Under the pieces are notes generated by a model. That model saw only the letters and a program-made list of their open reading frames with translations, was not told the DNA's origin and did not search any database. Shown piece after piece: positions 33,009 through 46,017 of a stretch of 64,000 nt of DNA. Both the position numbers and the translations under genes were made by a program. How positions within the stretch are numbered: the first letter of the stretch is position 1; every line of letters begins with the position of its first letter. This DNA comes from Helicoverpa zea. Lineage: Eukaryota; Arthropoda; Insecta; Lepidoptera; Noctuidae. Where the stretch lies: positions 6,072,120 through 6,136,119 of the forward strand of contig NC_061455.1 in NCBI RefSeq assembly GCF_022581195.2. Direction: 5' to 3'.

Positions 33009-36000
33009 CTGTATTGTTTGTCTGCCCACCTTCCGATTGCCATTGTTACACCTGCCTAGAAAGGTACCTCATGTAGTGGGTCTTAATGGTCTCGAGATGA
33101 CTAAGTTCGACGCGATCCTGTTATTGCAGCACCATTCGGTGTGATGCTTGTTAAATTGGTAGATATCACAGTTAATTGGAATTCATTGTCAAAACAGTTG
33201 GTAAGAAATGCGTTTGAGATTCGTGTCATTGCTATTATAATTGTGACGCCTTATGCCATAATATTATAAGGATAATAATACGATATTATCCTTTAAATGA
33301 GCGCTTGCGCAAATCTATATACTTGGAGCAGTGCTTATAACTATATTGTAGGCATGTTACATAATGATGAAAAATCAACGAACTGTTTATAAGACATTTT
33401 GTCTAGTCATTTATCATTTCTGCTTGCATAAAAGTATATACAGTTTTAATTGGATAAATAAATAATAATTATGAATATAACTGTAGTCAAAGGTATCGAA
33501 ATATTATGGAGTAACAATATGCTTACCTTTAAACTCACCATTGATATTCCTATTTCTACATTTCATACATGTTTCTCTTATTTATTTTGACTATATTAAC
33601 ACTTTTAACAGTGTTAATTGTACCCATGTAAATCTATTTTAACTCTTGACCATTAATCTTTTTATGAATTTTAATTTGATTTTTAAATGCATTTCGGAGT
33701 GAATCAAACTAATTAGGTAGGATAATAAAATGTTCTCTTTAAAAGATACTGACTAAATAGTTATTACTTAGTAAGGTGATACTGACAAATCACATAAAAA
33801 TAAGGTCTGTTGCAAAATTCATTAGAATTACAAATTAATAAAGTGACGAATATTTACACTTAAATGATAATGGTTGGATATGATAAAGTATATTAGTCAT
33901 TGAGAATGTTGATCCGCTTCTTACATCCCATATAAGTCCATTTGGAGTACCCGCCTAGGTACTGGTTTACGAAATTGCTGTAGTGACGACATGTAATGTG
34001 ATTATTCAATTTGACCCTTCAAAGTAGTTGTTTTAAAGTTTGTTAAAAATGATCACCTATGCTATGCCTAGCGTAAGTTTTGTGATTCTAAAGCTAAGTC
34101 CTATATATCCACTGTCATATTCAAATACCTGTTAAGTAGTGTATTATGATATCTTACCTATATGCACTGTTGAATTCAATGTTGTTATATAATACTCCGC
34201 GTTTAAAATGATTGTATAATAGCGCTGTTTATGCAAATATCATCTCAATCAATCATCATCAATTTCCTAGCTACATGATTTGATCCAACAATATTTTGCG
34301 CAACTCGACTTATTGTTTTATCGGTAAGAGTGAAAGATCTGTACGCAAGACTGAAATAATATAAAGTGATAGCTAGTTTTTTTCAGTAAAACCCTGATAG
34401 GTGATTTCCGCAGCATTTTTCAATATTCCAATGTTTTGAATAAAGTAAGGTAAACTTAACGACGATTTATGCATTTGAAAAGAATGTTTCTCCGTAGCAG
34501 TAGTATAGTGAAATTTGCATTATCGCTAATACAGGATACATGTTAGCATTGTAACGCAATCTTGACATGATTGATTGGAATTTTGTGAACATGCACTTTA
34601 GGTGAAAATCTTATTGTGGCTAGCTACCTGCTACGTTGTTGACAGCCCATTTTATTATAAGAGCGTATCATGTACAGATTCGATGAATCTCATTATTTTT
34701 CTTTTATTACTTATGTGACAAAAACGAAGGATCTAATAAAACTATTTATATTGTAATCACTATGCAGCTTATGCTATGTGCGTTAAGTCAGTATGACTAT
34801 CAAGCTTCTTAAAAATATTTTTTTTTATCTATTAACTTTCCCTGCTTAGACGAAAAAGGTAACATTCCATTGTAAATGGTTTTATTTGGCAACGCAAGAA
34901 ATCTCTTTGAAAACTTTTTACATTCCATTTCTTCAGTATATTTTTTATACAGGAATTTGTAATTTACTTTTGTATCTCGATTTTATTTGGATTGGATGGT
35001 ATTCGCTTTAAGGAAGAAACAGCAGATTAAAGGTGCGTCACCACTGACGATTTCTCATGAGCCCTTTGTGTAGTCAAAAGGCAACGCTTGGGAAGAAAAT
35101 GACTGCTGTGATGGCGCACCTTTAACGTAAATTTTCTTTTGCCAGACTTGATGTACTTATCTATTTCTACATCAATGGTAAGTACTTAGTAGATAATCAT
35201 AATAGGTATATTATGTATTTGCAAAGCTTATACACAAAATTATTGAACATTCCAATTAGGATTTTATTTAGTTACTGTTGAAATACGAAGCTACTTGTGT
35301 TCATGTGATCGTTTTTATGTCTATTTATATTTTATATGGAGAATAGAGGCAATGCAAGTGCTTTTTAGAAACTGTCCGACGTTACTTTTGTAATATGCCA
35401 TTTATTATGTATCTTCCGTCCATACCTTTCACTGGGAAATTTATTTAAAGAAACTTAATGATTTAGTCGGCTAATCCATGCCACGGTGTTGTCAATATTT
35501 TGGTAGGATTTTAAGAATATTTATTTACCAATTTTCCATTAAATATTTATGAAAATTGGCCTAATGAATCTTTATAAGTCTGATATCATAAAATGTGCTG
35601 TCTTGACTAGTGTTTCCGTTCCATAACATTTTAATGAAACTGCTCTTTAAGGGGTTCTGGGCGTATAAAAGAGAGCCGCCGTTTTTAAAAACACACAGTT
35701 GAAATTAATATACAGTTGCCAGTATGAAAGGAAGATCCAAATTGAAAAATGTCCACTACTTCACAAAGAACATAAAAAGGAGTTGGCACACATTTTAAAA
35801 AGGGTGGCCGGAAAGTCTAGAATAAAATAGAAAATATAATTCCTGGAATATGTAATCGTCACTCAACGCCGTGGCGCGGATAAGTGCGATACTGAGATGT
35901 ATCAATGATCGACTATCTCGGAAAGAGCCAGGACAGGAAGGTATCAATTATTTAGAAACATTTCTATATGAAATCAATTTCATTTTACATGTGAAATTAC

Positions 36001-37545
36001 ATATCTTAACAAAAATACTTGATGATGTGACTTCTTGGTAATAATTAAGAGACGCGCTTCTGAATGAGGCAAGAGCCAATCAACGTGTGTTATTCGTTAA
36101 TGTTCTCTAACTACTGTCATGATAAATCATCGCTTGATTGTTAAGCATGCACTGCTTTAAAGTTTTTAATAATTGTAAGTGTAGTAATGTTCAATAAATA
36201 ATTGTCTAAATGCGCCTTAATATCTGTGTAATTTTAGTAGTTCTGTCAGTGCTCCTTGTATTTACTATAGTTTAAATAATAAGAGTACTATTATAGGTTC
36301 CGTCATACATTAGAAGCAGATCGAATTTCATTTGATTGTCGATGGAATTATTATTCTCACGTGAAACAATTTATGTAACTCCTTCGTGTATGTTTCATCA
36401 AATGTTGGTATACTATGTAAAGGATCTTTATGAGGATTTTTATAGTCATAGTATTTTATGAATTGACATACGGGCATGAATCCCATTATAATCTCTTAAT
36501 ATAATATTATAGTAATCTTCGTTTTAACTTATACCCATTTTGTGTCAATGGCTAACTATACAAAGTGCCATGTGTCTACCAATAGGTGTGTTCTATTAAT
36601 TATTTATAAATTATGTGATCAATTTTATATTTCAATTTCCATGATCTTTTTTTAATTGCGCACAATGTTTGAAGTAAGTGTTAATTTTAAAGCTATCTAT
36701 TATTTACGAAAACTGTACCAAAACTGGTGTTTGAGCACATAATTTGCTTTGTAAATGTGACAAGTTTTTGTTCCTTATCTGCACAAACGCTTGTATCCAC
36801 TGGACCGCAGTAAATCATGTGTAACCGAATAATAGTAGATACGCTAATGTGATCTTGCCATTGTTACGCACTTAGCAGTACACACTACTACAAGTTTGCT
36901 CTCTAGATATTTTCCATTTTGTTATTAGTTGAGTTTTCACTGTGCCAAAACCATATCATAATCAGTGATAAATATTATACTTGTAACATATTATAAGATT
37001 TCTTGTTTATTAGACACTTTTAAACGTTTTATCGCAATAGATAGCAGACAGCAGTGCTAAGCGACATTTCAAGTTCCTTGTCATTTGAATACTAATTATT
37101 ATTTTTCTTTATTCATTAATGTATGTTTAGTGTAAGAGTAATCTATAACATATTTACTATTTTTCGAAGGTTATTAACTATGTATATGTTTTAAATAAAC
37201 ATACACGTTTTAGTTTCTATATTTATCTTAATTAAGCACAATAGTCTAAGGGCTGGAATGAAATTCAACAAGTTTGTTTATTCAGAATCTGCAATTTCTG
37301 TTCTATCTCTATTATTTCGGTTGTGAAATTATTTTTCTTTCAAAAGTACCTATTTACTTGACGGAAATTTTATCGGGAAAGTTGTAATAACTTGTAACTT
37401 AGATCTGATTTAATGTTGAAAAAAAAAATCTTGTGATTTAGATTTTATACTTCTTGTTTAAAACAATCAAAATTTATTAGTAGATTCTTAGATGTTAGCT
37501 ATATTTTCAATGTCATTGTAAATAAAATGCCAACTTGTTGAGACA
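33009..37545 (+). other. Probable long 3' UTR of CaMKI
   Basis: No coding sequence follows the CaMKI stop for about 4.5 kb. Possible poly(A) signals AATAAA occur at several places (for example near 34440) and at 37521-37526, just before the convergent end of Slh. Long 3' UTRs are common for neuronal kinases. The true cleavage site cannot be decided without transcript data. A 91-bp TTAA-flanked element lies inside. Confidence 0.45.
35031..35121. mobile_element. 91-bp TTAA-flanked miniature element
   Basis: TTAA at 35027-35030 and 35122-35125 encloses 91 bp whose ends are inverted: AGGTGCGTCACCAC on the left and, read inward, AGGTGCGCCATCAC on the right. It is too short to code for anything. 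TTAA flanks and inverted ends suggest mobilisation by a piggyBac-type transposase. Its sequence is unrelated to the 457/464-bp TTAA family. Confidence 0.7.
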
Positions 37546-37577
37546 CTCGTTTCATTGCCAACAACAATCCACCGATC

Positions 37578-37583
37578 TTTATT
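37578..37583 (-). terminator. Slh poly(A) signal
   Basis: AATAAA on the minus strand, 73 bases past the Slh stop codon. It is the first such hexamer downstream. It faces the plus-strand AATAAA at 37521-37526, so the two transcripts probably end within tens of bases of each other. Confidence 0.6.
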
Positions 37584-37655
37584 ATAATTTAAATTATTTA
37601 TAACGTTTATATTACAATATACATTATGGATATAATATCAGAGTAAGAGGAATGT

Positions 37656-40600
37656 CTACTGAATCTCCTCGCCGAGAAGCGACAGTTGTTTGAGGAACTG
37701 TGAAGCGTTCGGGAGGGTGGTAGCGCCGTAGATGATTTTCCTAGAAGCGCCGCTCGTTGCTTGTTGCTGAAAAATGAAAAGGATTTACAAACTATTGTTA
37801 AACACATGTATCTGTCGCAATAATATAATAGATTCCCTCTCTTCATAAAAAATGCTAGTTTTCATGAAATGTGTCCAGTTTCGCCGCCATCACTTTGGGA
37901 GTTTCGGCTGCTGAACATTGAAGTTCTTTACATATTCTAAACACTACTTCTATAATCCAGCCAAATGTAGATAAAATCTGATCAGTTGTCCCCTTCATGA
38001 TATGTAACCTTTTTGAAAAAGAAAACCACCTTTTCGAAGGGACTGTTTCTCTATATTTTGTGATGGTATATCTATTTTAAAATAAAATGTTAAGTATTTA
38101 AAAATATTACCTTAGCAAAATCAATGAGATTGTGGTACTCGATGTAATTGCCTCCTCCCACTACAAAGACGACAGCGTCGGTGGGCGGCGGATGCTTGGC
38201 GGCGCGGGCGCGGGCGGCGGCGTCGGTGCGCGCGGCGCGGGGGTCCAGCCACGCCAGCTCCGTGCCCGCCTCGCCGCCGCTCAGCGCCGCTTCTACTGCG
38301 CGGCTTACTGGCAACTTCTGTGTGATAGAAAAAAAAAGATTGAGTTTATGGCTTGAGGTGGGTAAGGATTGTGATTCATGCTTCAAAATACAGGTTCTTA
38401 TTTCAAAAAGCGTGTGTTTATAAGACCGTGGATTTTTGGTTTGTGCCTTAGGAGGAGTATGTAATGGATTATGTAAAATACGTTTTGTTGTATTGAATGG
38501 GAAGTTTTTAAACTGTTTTATAGTTGTGTTGAATTTAAGTAGGTTTAGAGGCGTGACTGCTAGTAGACTTGAGTGAAATAAACTTCATGTAAAATTCATA
38601 TTATAGTAACAAATCTCGATCGGCTCGAATTTATTATTGGGTACATTTTGCAACATATACCATTATATGATATAACTTTGTATAGTGTTACTGTTACAGC
38701 CTTTGTATCGTCCCACTGCTGGGCATAGGCCTCCTTTCACGTGGAGAAGGATTGAGCATTAATCACCACGCTTGCTCAATGCGGGTTGGTGATTTCAGAC
38801 TATATAGTCCAGGTTTCCTCAAGATGTTTTCCTTCACCTTTTAATCAGCCATTGGTGTCCAAGATATACTTAGAAAGTACATACAAACTTAGAAAAGTTG
38901 CATTGGTACTTGCCTGACCTGGAATCGAACCCACACCCTCATACTTGAGAGGTTGGCTCTTTACCCACTAGGCCACCACGACTTTTTTACTAATACAGGG
39001 CATCTGAGGGCCCCGCAGGGCATCTGAGGGCCCCGCAGGGCATCTGAGGCGGATGACGGGGAGTAGCGACCCCGCGGGGCTATATATCCGAGTGCTCCAG
39101 GGAGAGTATACTGTCCCCCATCTCCGGCCTGCCGGAGTGAAGCATGACGGGGGATAGGTCTCCCGCCTCTTGGCTTGCCTTCATTGGCCGGTCAGAGTGG
39201 AGTCGCTAGAGCAGGGTTAGCAGCCCGCTCGGAGGGTAGGTGCCTCGTGGTAAGTGGCGAGTGGGCCGGTGATGCTGGACCCACAGGGAGCGCGTAATCT
39301 GCGTTTAAAGTCCGCCGAGGTATCCTCACCCTTCAGCCGCTCATGTACCTGTTGCCCCCTTGTTGCGATTTAGCGACTGATTCCCGGGGGCCCAGTAAGT
39401 GAGTTGGCGAGTCTCCACCTGCCATTTTTACGTGTATTTATTACATTGTTATCGGCAGGTGCCATAGTTCCCGTAGTTTCCCCATTCCTAGTCCACTAGC
39501 ATCCCACCACAATAGCCCAAGTAGTTTTCATCCATAGTTAGCAATAGTTTAGCACAGAACCGGGGATTGTCCTTGGGTACATTTCTATAGTGTATACAGG
39601 GATAATCGTCGGTTTTGTGTCACCATTTCATTAAAGTTGTCTCAAAAAGGTTTCAGCGTGTTGGCTTCGGCCCCACGTTCGCCTTCCAAAAATCCGGGAC
39701 TCTGTAGTCCCGTGGTCGGTTAGAGACATACAAATATAATACTAACACTAGTATAAGTTTACACAAAAAAAATATCAGAGTTATACTTACATGTTTCTTC
39801 ACAACTAAGTTCTTAACTCCCTCCATAACGAACGATGAACCTTGGGACACTAGCTTGGAGAACATGGAAACAGTTTTGGTGCCACCTCCTTCGTACTGAC
39901 TGGACATTTTTGTGAAACCTCTGAAAAAAGCGATATCACATTCAAATATGACTCTTATGACCTCATGTTACAGCAAACCTATTTTTTATTTACTGCTCGA
40001 AAGCGAAGAGTCAAAAACATTTAAAACTGTGGTTTTTGTGGAAGATCTTCTGGGTCACAGTACCAAATTCATAGTCATTATTAGAATATTCGGCTATTGG
40101 CCCATATAAAGAAAAATATTTATATAAGCACCACTTACTTCCACCGCCTCATATAAGCCATAGGTTTGATATCGCAGTTGGCACTCTGTAGCGCTTGTTC
40201 GAACCTCTTGTACTCGTCATCAGGTATCTGCGACGTGCACAGATAATATATGATGAACAACCGCATTTTGTCTTCAGCTGTCCCCGCACTGGGGTCCGAA
40301 ATGAGGTCCATTACAGCTTTGCTTTCAATGCCGCTGCTTTTGCTCATTATTTTCTCTTCTAATTCGAAAAATGAATCTAATCGCCTTGATTTTATTGAGT
40401 TTAGGATGGCTGAAAATTAAATAAGTTTTATTATTGTATTGAAAAGAGAGAGAGAAAAAATTACTGGTACTCAGTTGAATCCGGTTAGACTGGAAGCCGG
40501 CCCCAATATAGTAGGGAAAAGGCTTGGAGGATGAGGATGATATTGTATTGAATAGCGGTGGTACATTTACTAATTAGAAATCATCAAAGTCGGTAGATTG

Positions 40601-43600
40601 TACGAGCATACAAAAAATTTGTTGGCATTTACCATTCATACCAGGGGCCCGATTCTCCTAAGTTAATAATGTCAAAATCGAATAGTAATCGAATCGCAAT
40701 ACGATCGTAATAGCAGTTTTAACCATATCGGGCATTCTGCTACTAATAAAAGACCAATCGTATTCGATTGACATTTGATTGGTGTGCGATTGGTATGCTA
40801 TTTTGGTAATTTTGGTCTATACGGTAGTTTGCCGTGCAATCATTTTGCAATCGTAAAACATTTGCAGACAAAATGATTCATTATTGAATGACAGAAAAGA
40901 ATAAAAACGTTTATTTCAAAGAAAAAATAGCGGAATGCCACATACGCTTCAATAGTAATCGAGTCGGGATTGGGTCTCAGTCGAATCGAGTCGAACGTCA
41001 ATCGAAGGTCGCTTAAGTAAAATTAGGAGAATCGGGCCCCTGTACCATGTACGTAAGTGCGAAATCTGCTTTGTCTCTCGAATAGCTTAAAATTCGGTAG
41101 GTTGAAAGCGTTTACGCAAGACTAGCACAGGATCTTCATAATTGTCTTTTTTTATTGTTTTTATTAGTAAATGAAAAAATCTATTTTTAATTAACAAATA
41201 AAAGCTAAACTTAACCAAATTCTCCACTCACCAGTAGCAATAGTAGTATGCATATCAATAAGCCGCTTCTTCTCCATAAGCTGCGGCAGCGAGTTGACGG
41301 CGCTGGTCAGCCGCTGCGTGTTGTCGCTCACCATGCTCAGAGCGAGGTCACTCTCGCCGTCCAGACCCATGGAACTCTTCAACTTCTTCACTTCAGCTTC
41401 TGAACTCCTGGGAAATTTAATAGGCCATGGAGTTTATCATAATATTACACATTTTCACTGGTATGCAGTGCCACTTAACAGGTAAAATTACAGTTGTAAT
41501 TAAAATTATGAATTGGTGCAGTCGTCAAAATCTGGCAAGCCTTCGGTTGAATCAATACAATACAGTAAATGTAGCAATTGACTATCTGATCTCTTCAATT
41601 TCGTTACCTGGGCAACTTGACTACCCATGAGAACTATCAAAGATGCAGAGAAGGAACTCGCTATGACAACGATCCTTGGACCGACCACGCCAATTTAATA
41701 GGGACAATTTTTAATTACTTGAATCTTGATGGATTTTGATTCAAAACTTATTGAAAGAATAATGCAGTATTAAACATATTACCTATATTTATCGAGATCT
41801 TCTTGAATAGCCTCTGCAACAGTAGGGAATGGGCTGCCTTTGTGCTCTGACCACAGAGGATCTCTGGAGTCCAGGTCACATAGTCGCGTCTTTGCTTTTT
41901 GGTCTTGCACTGTTGGGCTCGTGTTTTCAGGTACCACTGCTCTATGGGAATAAAATAAACCAATAATGATTAAAATTTGTAGCTTTACTAATTTTATAGA
42001 GAGATATGATTGTATTGAATATAGGGGAATCACCTTCTCAGACAATGTTAAAAACTTGAAAATAAATAGAATATTCCTGATGCTGCCAACTGTTGCAATT
42101 AAATCCAAACATTTACTATTTAGGGACATTAATGAACTCTGAACCCTGTGTAATCAAACCATCCTAGTAGAATCACTATATGACATGTCATCAACACGAA
42201 AGAAGAACCCTAGTAGAGATGTGTACTATTTATTTATGGAATCGCAATTGATACTGGTCAACAGTTATCAAATACCCTGATTTGTTCATGTTGAAAAGCG
42301 ATATTGCATAATAACATACCTGTTTAGAGATAAATCTAAAACATCATGTGCCAAAGCCTGGTAAGTCCAGGTGTGATGTAGTGGTGTTGCCATATCAATA
42401 TTCCTGTCCAACAGTATCAACATAGGCCGAGTGAAACTGAAGGAACCAACTTGACCAGTGTTGCCATGAAATAAATTGTTACGGGCATCCCACAAGTTTT
42501 CTCTTAGTTTTTTGTCAAGCTTTTTTGCAACCATTTCTGCTGCATTGCCTTTGCTACTTCTTATTATAGGAACATTACCTGAAATCATACATAAAAGTAT
42601 TTAGTAAGTAATGAAGGCTTGATATATTGTCAATAATGTGATTTAAAACAACTAAAATTTTTTTGTAAAGTGAGCAAATGTATACTGCTTTCAAGATAGG
42701 AACACACTTTCTATTTATGTTTATTAAATATCAAAGGCATGATAATATTAATCATGACATTTCATATTGTATTGTAATTTTAATGAGATCAAAGATGCGT
42801 CCATGAGTCAGCTGATAACTTACCTAATGTCACAAATACTGAGAATAAACTTTCAACTATATTGTCCATGATTACTTCCATTTCAGTGTCCTTTGTATCA
42901 CCTCTGTTGATGGCTGGAAAAAGGAAATAATCATTTAAAGCTATTTAAAAATTTAATAATGTATTCATACATTTCTATGTTAATCAATGAGGTCAAAGGT
43001 TACAACTACTAAACAAGACGTTTGAATAATATAGGTCAAACATCAGATGAAATGCTTCCATATTGTACCATATACCATTTGTAGAATTACTTAAGATACA
43101 TTTATGTTTTTGAATGCAAATTATAAAATCATCATCTAGCCTGGCGTTATGAGGAGTGGCAATGTTATTCAGGCAACCCAATACTCCCGCTTAAGACTTG
43201 TAGTGCAACTTGCTTTTGAATTCTGACAATGACAGCGGGGACCAACAGTTCACAGTATGGCTTTACATAAACATACTCATGTGAAGAAAACAAAATGATT
43301 ACTGAATTTGGTAGCAAGAGACATTATAACTCAAACCAAACACAAATGAATACTCCATTGTTGTAATTATAAAGATAAACATAGTTACCATAATAAGACA
43401 GTGAATCTGACTGCTGATGCTTCATTATGAAAAGGTCATCTTCCAAACAAATGAAGTTCAAATACTGGTCATACACTTTGTGAATGTTTACAGCAGAATT
43501 GGACTGAATAGCCGACGCTGCAAGGTCTTCAAGTTTCTGTCTTGTTATTGGTGATATGAAGTTCAGGTGGTACTGGTCATATGTGCCGTTGTCCAAGTCT

Positions 43601-44373
43601 TGACAGATGCGGCCGAGGTTCTCCTCGGTTGGGGCACAGAAGTAGACGGCTGGTACTTCTGGTATTGGGTCTCGGTCAGAATGAAGTTGACTGAAATGTT
43701 TGGGTGCACATTAGTTCAAGTAAATGTTTTAAAACATTTGTTTTCTATTGAACTCTGATGTAAATTTCACACACTTTTTACTATTTTACATGTTTTGTTA
43801 CTTTTCTGTTTTATTTAAATTGATTTTGTGATGATGTTTAACATAATATTGCTAATAATACAGCGATACTAAACAATATTTTCTTCAATTGTATCCATAA
43901 TATGTAGAAATACAGGAAGATTTATACTTATAAAATTAAACACGTAGATAACGAAGGTACAGTGAGCAAGTAAACTATTCAATTGATATCCCTACTCATT
44001 GTTATAAAGCTGTTAGTACAACAAGTTTATAGAGCACTTATGATACATATTACGACTTGTCTACGCAGTGATTAGGGATTTTAGACATTATTGAATGGTT
44101 ACTCACACATGCAGAGTCACACCGAGTTCCCGAAGCTCCTTGACAGATATAAGAGGAGATATCACATCTTGACCTACTCTGTCGTAGATCAACACTTTCC
44201 ATGTAGGTTCACAAGCTACGCTCTTAGTCAGAGGCTGGTTCAAATTCAGCATTTGCTTTAAAGCATCTGTGAAATTACAACACAAATAAATAATCCATCA
44301 TGTTCTACGTGTAATCGTTAATTATCATTATATCACAATACGCACTGAGCTGTCGTTCCCGCAAAGTACTCAT
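37656..44373 (-). CDS. Slh: Sly1 homologue (Sec1/Munc18 family, SCFD1-like)
   Basis: SM protein that binds syntaxin-5-type SNAREs and promotes ER-Golgi vesicle fusion. Exons in order: 44373-44346, 44266-44107, 43690-43389, 42913-42824, 42578-42320, 41941-41783, 41407-41232, 40409-40139, 39920-39791, 38317-38111, 37766-37656 (stop TAG). They total 1893 bp, 630 residues, with consistent phases throughout. Motifs: RERQLNALKQMLNLN at the start, WKVLIYDRVGQDVISPL, TEENLGRICQDL, LDRNIDMATPLHHTW (about 250-264), AEDKMRLFIIYYLC, and VVFVVGGGNYIEYHN near the end. Length is close to the roughly 640 residues of animal Sly1. The second-last exon carries an alanine/arginine-rich insertion. Introns hold a SINE, a 401-bp element and an unclassified repeat. 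Confidence 0.95.
38692..38983 (-). repeat. tRNA-derived SINE, full or nearly full copy
   Basis: On the minus strand it begins GTCGTGGTGGCCTAGTGGG, containing an A box (TGGCCTAGTGGGTA, 38962-38975), and about 30 bases later the B box GGTTCGATTCC (38923-38933), as expected of a Pol III tRNA-type promoter. The body contains AGTATATCTTGGACACCAAT and ends near GGCCTATGCCCAGCAGTGGG. It lies in the Slh intron between 39791 and 38317. Confidence 0.85.
38998..39732 (-). repeat. Unclassified dispersed repeat, copy 1
   Basis: A 735-bp GC-richer unit whose reverse complement matches 52290-52950 over most of its length. In minus orientation it starts TTGTATGTCTCT, runs through GGGGCCGAAGCCAACACGC and CCCCGCGGGGTCGCTACTCC, and ends in three tandem copies of a 20-bp unit containing CATCTGAGGGCCCCGC (read on plus). 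A repeated tail would fit a non-LTR retroelement 3' end, but no coding sequence is seen. It directly abuts the SINE copy. Confidence 0.75.
40472..40545 (+). repeat. SINE-family 3' tail fragment
   Basis: GTTGAATCCGGTTAGACTGG, AAGCCGGCCCCAATATAG and GGCTTGGAGGATGAGGATGA match, in sense orientation, the 3' portion of the repeat seen at 52955-53050 on the minus strand. It lies in the Slh intron between exons 41232 and 40409. Confidence 0.65.
40642..41042. mobile_element. 401-bp MITE with perfect 20-bp inverted ends
   Basis: Ends CAGGGGCCCGATTCTCCTAA and its exact reverse complement at 41023-41042. The interior is rich in ATCGAAT/CGATT repeats and has no open frame. The flanks are TACCATTCATAC and TACCATGTAC; a 3-bp TAC or a longer degraded duplication is possible but not decisive. 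CAG-initial ends suggest hAT. It lies in the Slh intron between exons 41232 and 40409. Confidence 0.8.
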
Positions 44374-45671
44374 TTTGTTGCAATAATTAAATTATCCTTT
44401 CATTCAATTGTAAATATAAATTATTTAACATTAAACTTTTCAATCGTTTAATTCCATTTAGCTTATTTCTTTCGGGGAGTTGTATTTCTCCGAATGTCAA
44501 ATTTGACGTTTGTAACATCGTACACGTCGACCGCGATGACTTCGTTCGAAAATACAATACGAATGTAATAAAAAAGCTTATTACAACCATGCTATGTATT
44601 TAAAAAAACATAACAGGCTGAATAAAGAAATTTTAATTCCGGATAGGATTAAAAAGAAATTACATTTACTTTTTAGTGGCATCCTTATCATTTTTAAAGG
44701 TAAACAGCCAGTGTCGAAGTTTAAAATACTGGCTTATTTTACCGCTTCTTAGTAAAGCAAGTGATAGATACTTTTTAGACTGCTTTTTTTTTGTGTATAC
44801 ATAATCAGATTTTGATTTATTTTCTCATGAATGGCAATTCATAAGACATTAATTCATTGCCAGACTGCCTGCCTAGAAGAATTATGTTTTCGTCAAGTAT
44901 CCTTATGTCCTCCTGAAATATGTAATATATCTCCGGGTTAAAATTAAAATCATTATAAAAAAGACAGTTGTGTTGTGAACCCAGCAGGAAGGTACTTACA
45001 TTAATGTAGATTTAAATCAAATGTAGATTTAATTATGCATTTATTTTAAAAATCTATGCGCTCACCATTGCCCAGTTATGATGTTTCTTAATTAACTAAA
45101 TAATCCTGCTACTCGCAGACGCTAGTTAAGGTCGATATCTTCAATAGTGTTGTTAGATACCTACTATACTTTCCTAACTATGTTTGTTTTAGTTTAGTAG
45201 ATAATCAATGTTATAATGAGTAAATCTATACATATTATGAATTCGTGGCTAAACAGTTTGTAACTTGGAATGTTTTGCGCGTAAACGCTTGTTTTGCTAC
45301 CTGCGACCAGAAATCTTCCTACTTAGTGTGAAAGATCTTTAAAGCGTGAATTCACCAGTCTGCGGCACCGTCACGCACACAAATGTTTCTTCTATTCTAT
45401 TAAATTATAGTAATAAATTGCTCACAGCATTCAAAAATTTCCGCGAAATTGCAACATTTTTGCGGGCACATATTTGTAATTCTTGACTCGCGTCGACGCG
45501 ACGGCAGACTTACCAACACTTTTTTTGTGAAATCATGAATTAGAATGATAAGGATACTTCAGTAACGACATTGCAGTCATTTGGTAGATAAACGAAATTA
45601 ATACTTAAATATAAATACTATGTACCTATTTACCTAAATACTCGACTAATATTGAAAATGTTGACTAATAA

Positions 45672-45714
45672 GAAAAATAAGTCACCTAGTAGGTATGTAG
45701 GTGACTTATTTTTC
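45672..45714. repeat. Perfect 17-bp hairpin
   Basis: Arms GAAAAATAAGTCACCTA at 45672-45688 and its exact reverse complement at 45698-45714, with a 9-base loop GTAGGTATG. It is the second of three such hairpins in this window. Confidence 0.9.
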
Positions 45715-46017
45715 ATAAACCTCTTAGCTTCTTAATAAGACGCGTATCCACAATTCCACTAATGAGAAAATGTTGTCAAGCTTGGTAGATACCTAATTTA
45801 GATATTAGAATTTTATGGGAGTGGGGTTTCCAATTAAACGCACCGGTTATGATTACGTTTGTATAATGAAGAAAGAACATAACCACACTACACCATTATC
45901 AGAAAAGTACAAAAAAAGTTATAAGAATTATTACAAAAAAAAGAGTTAATCACTAACGAACACAGTTATCGGGAGGATTCGTGGTATACATAGACTTCGT
46001 GTATAAAACTAACTAGC

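Noticed and set aside
38090..38423. Three GC-rich frames overlapping an Slh exon
   Set aside because: Shadows of the alanine/arginine-rich Slh exon at 38111-38317; the minus frame extends past its acceptor into intron.
38923..38975. A- and B-box pair as a free-standing tRNA gene
   Set aside because: The sequence continues into a repeated SINE body and lacks a cloverleaf 3' half, so it is a SINE head and not a tRNA gene.
39003..39050. Short tandem repeat considered as a CRISPR-like array
   Set aside because: Three head-to-tail copies of a 20-bp unit without spacers at the end of a dispersed repeat; this is eukaryotic DNA.
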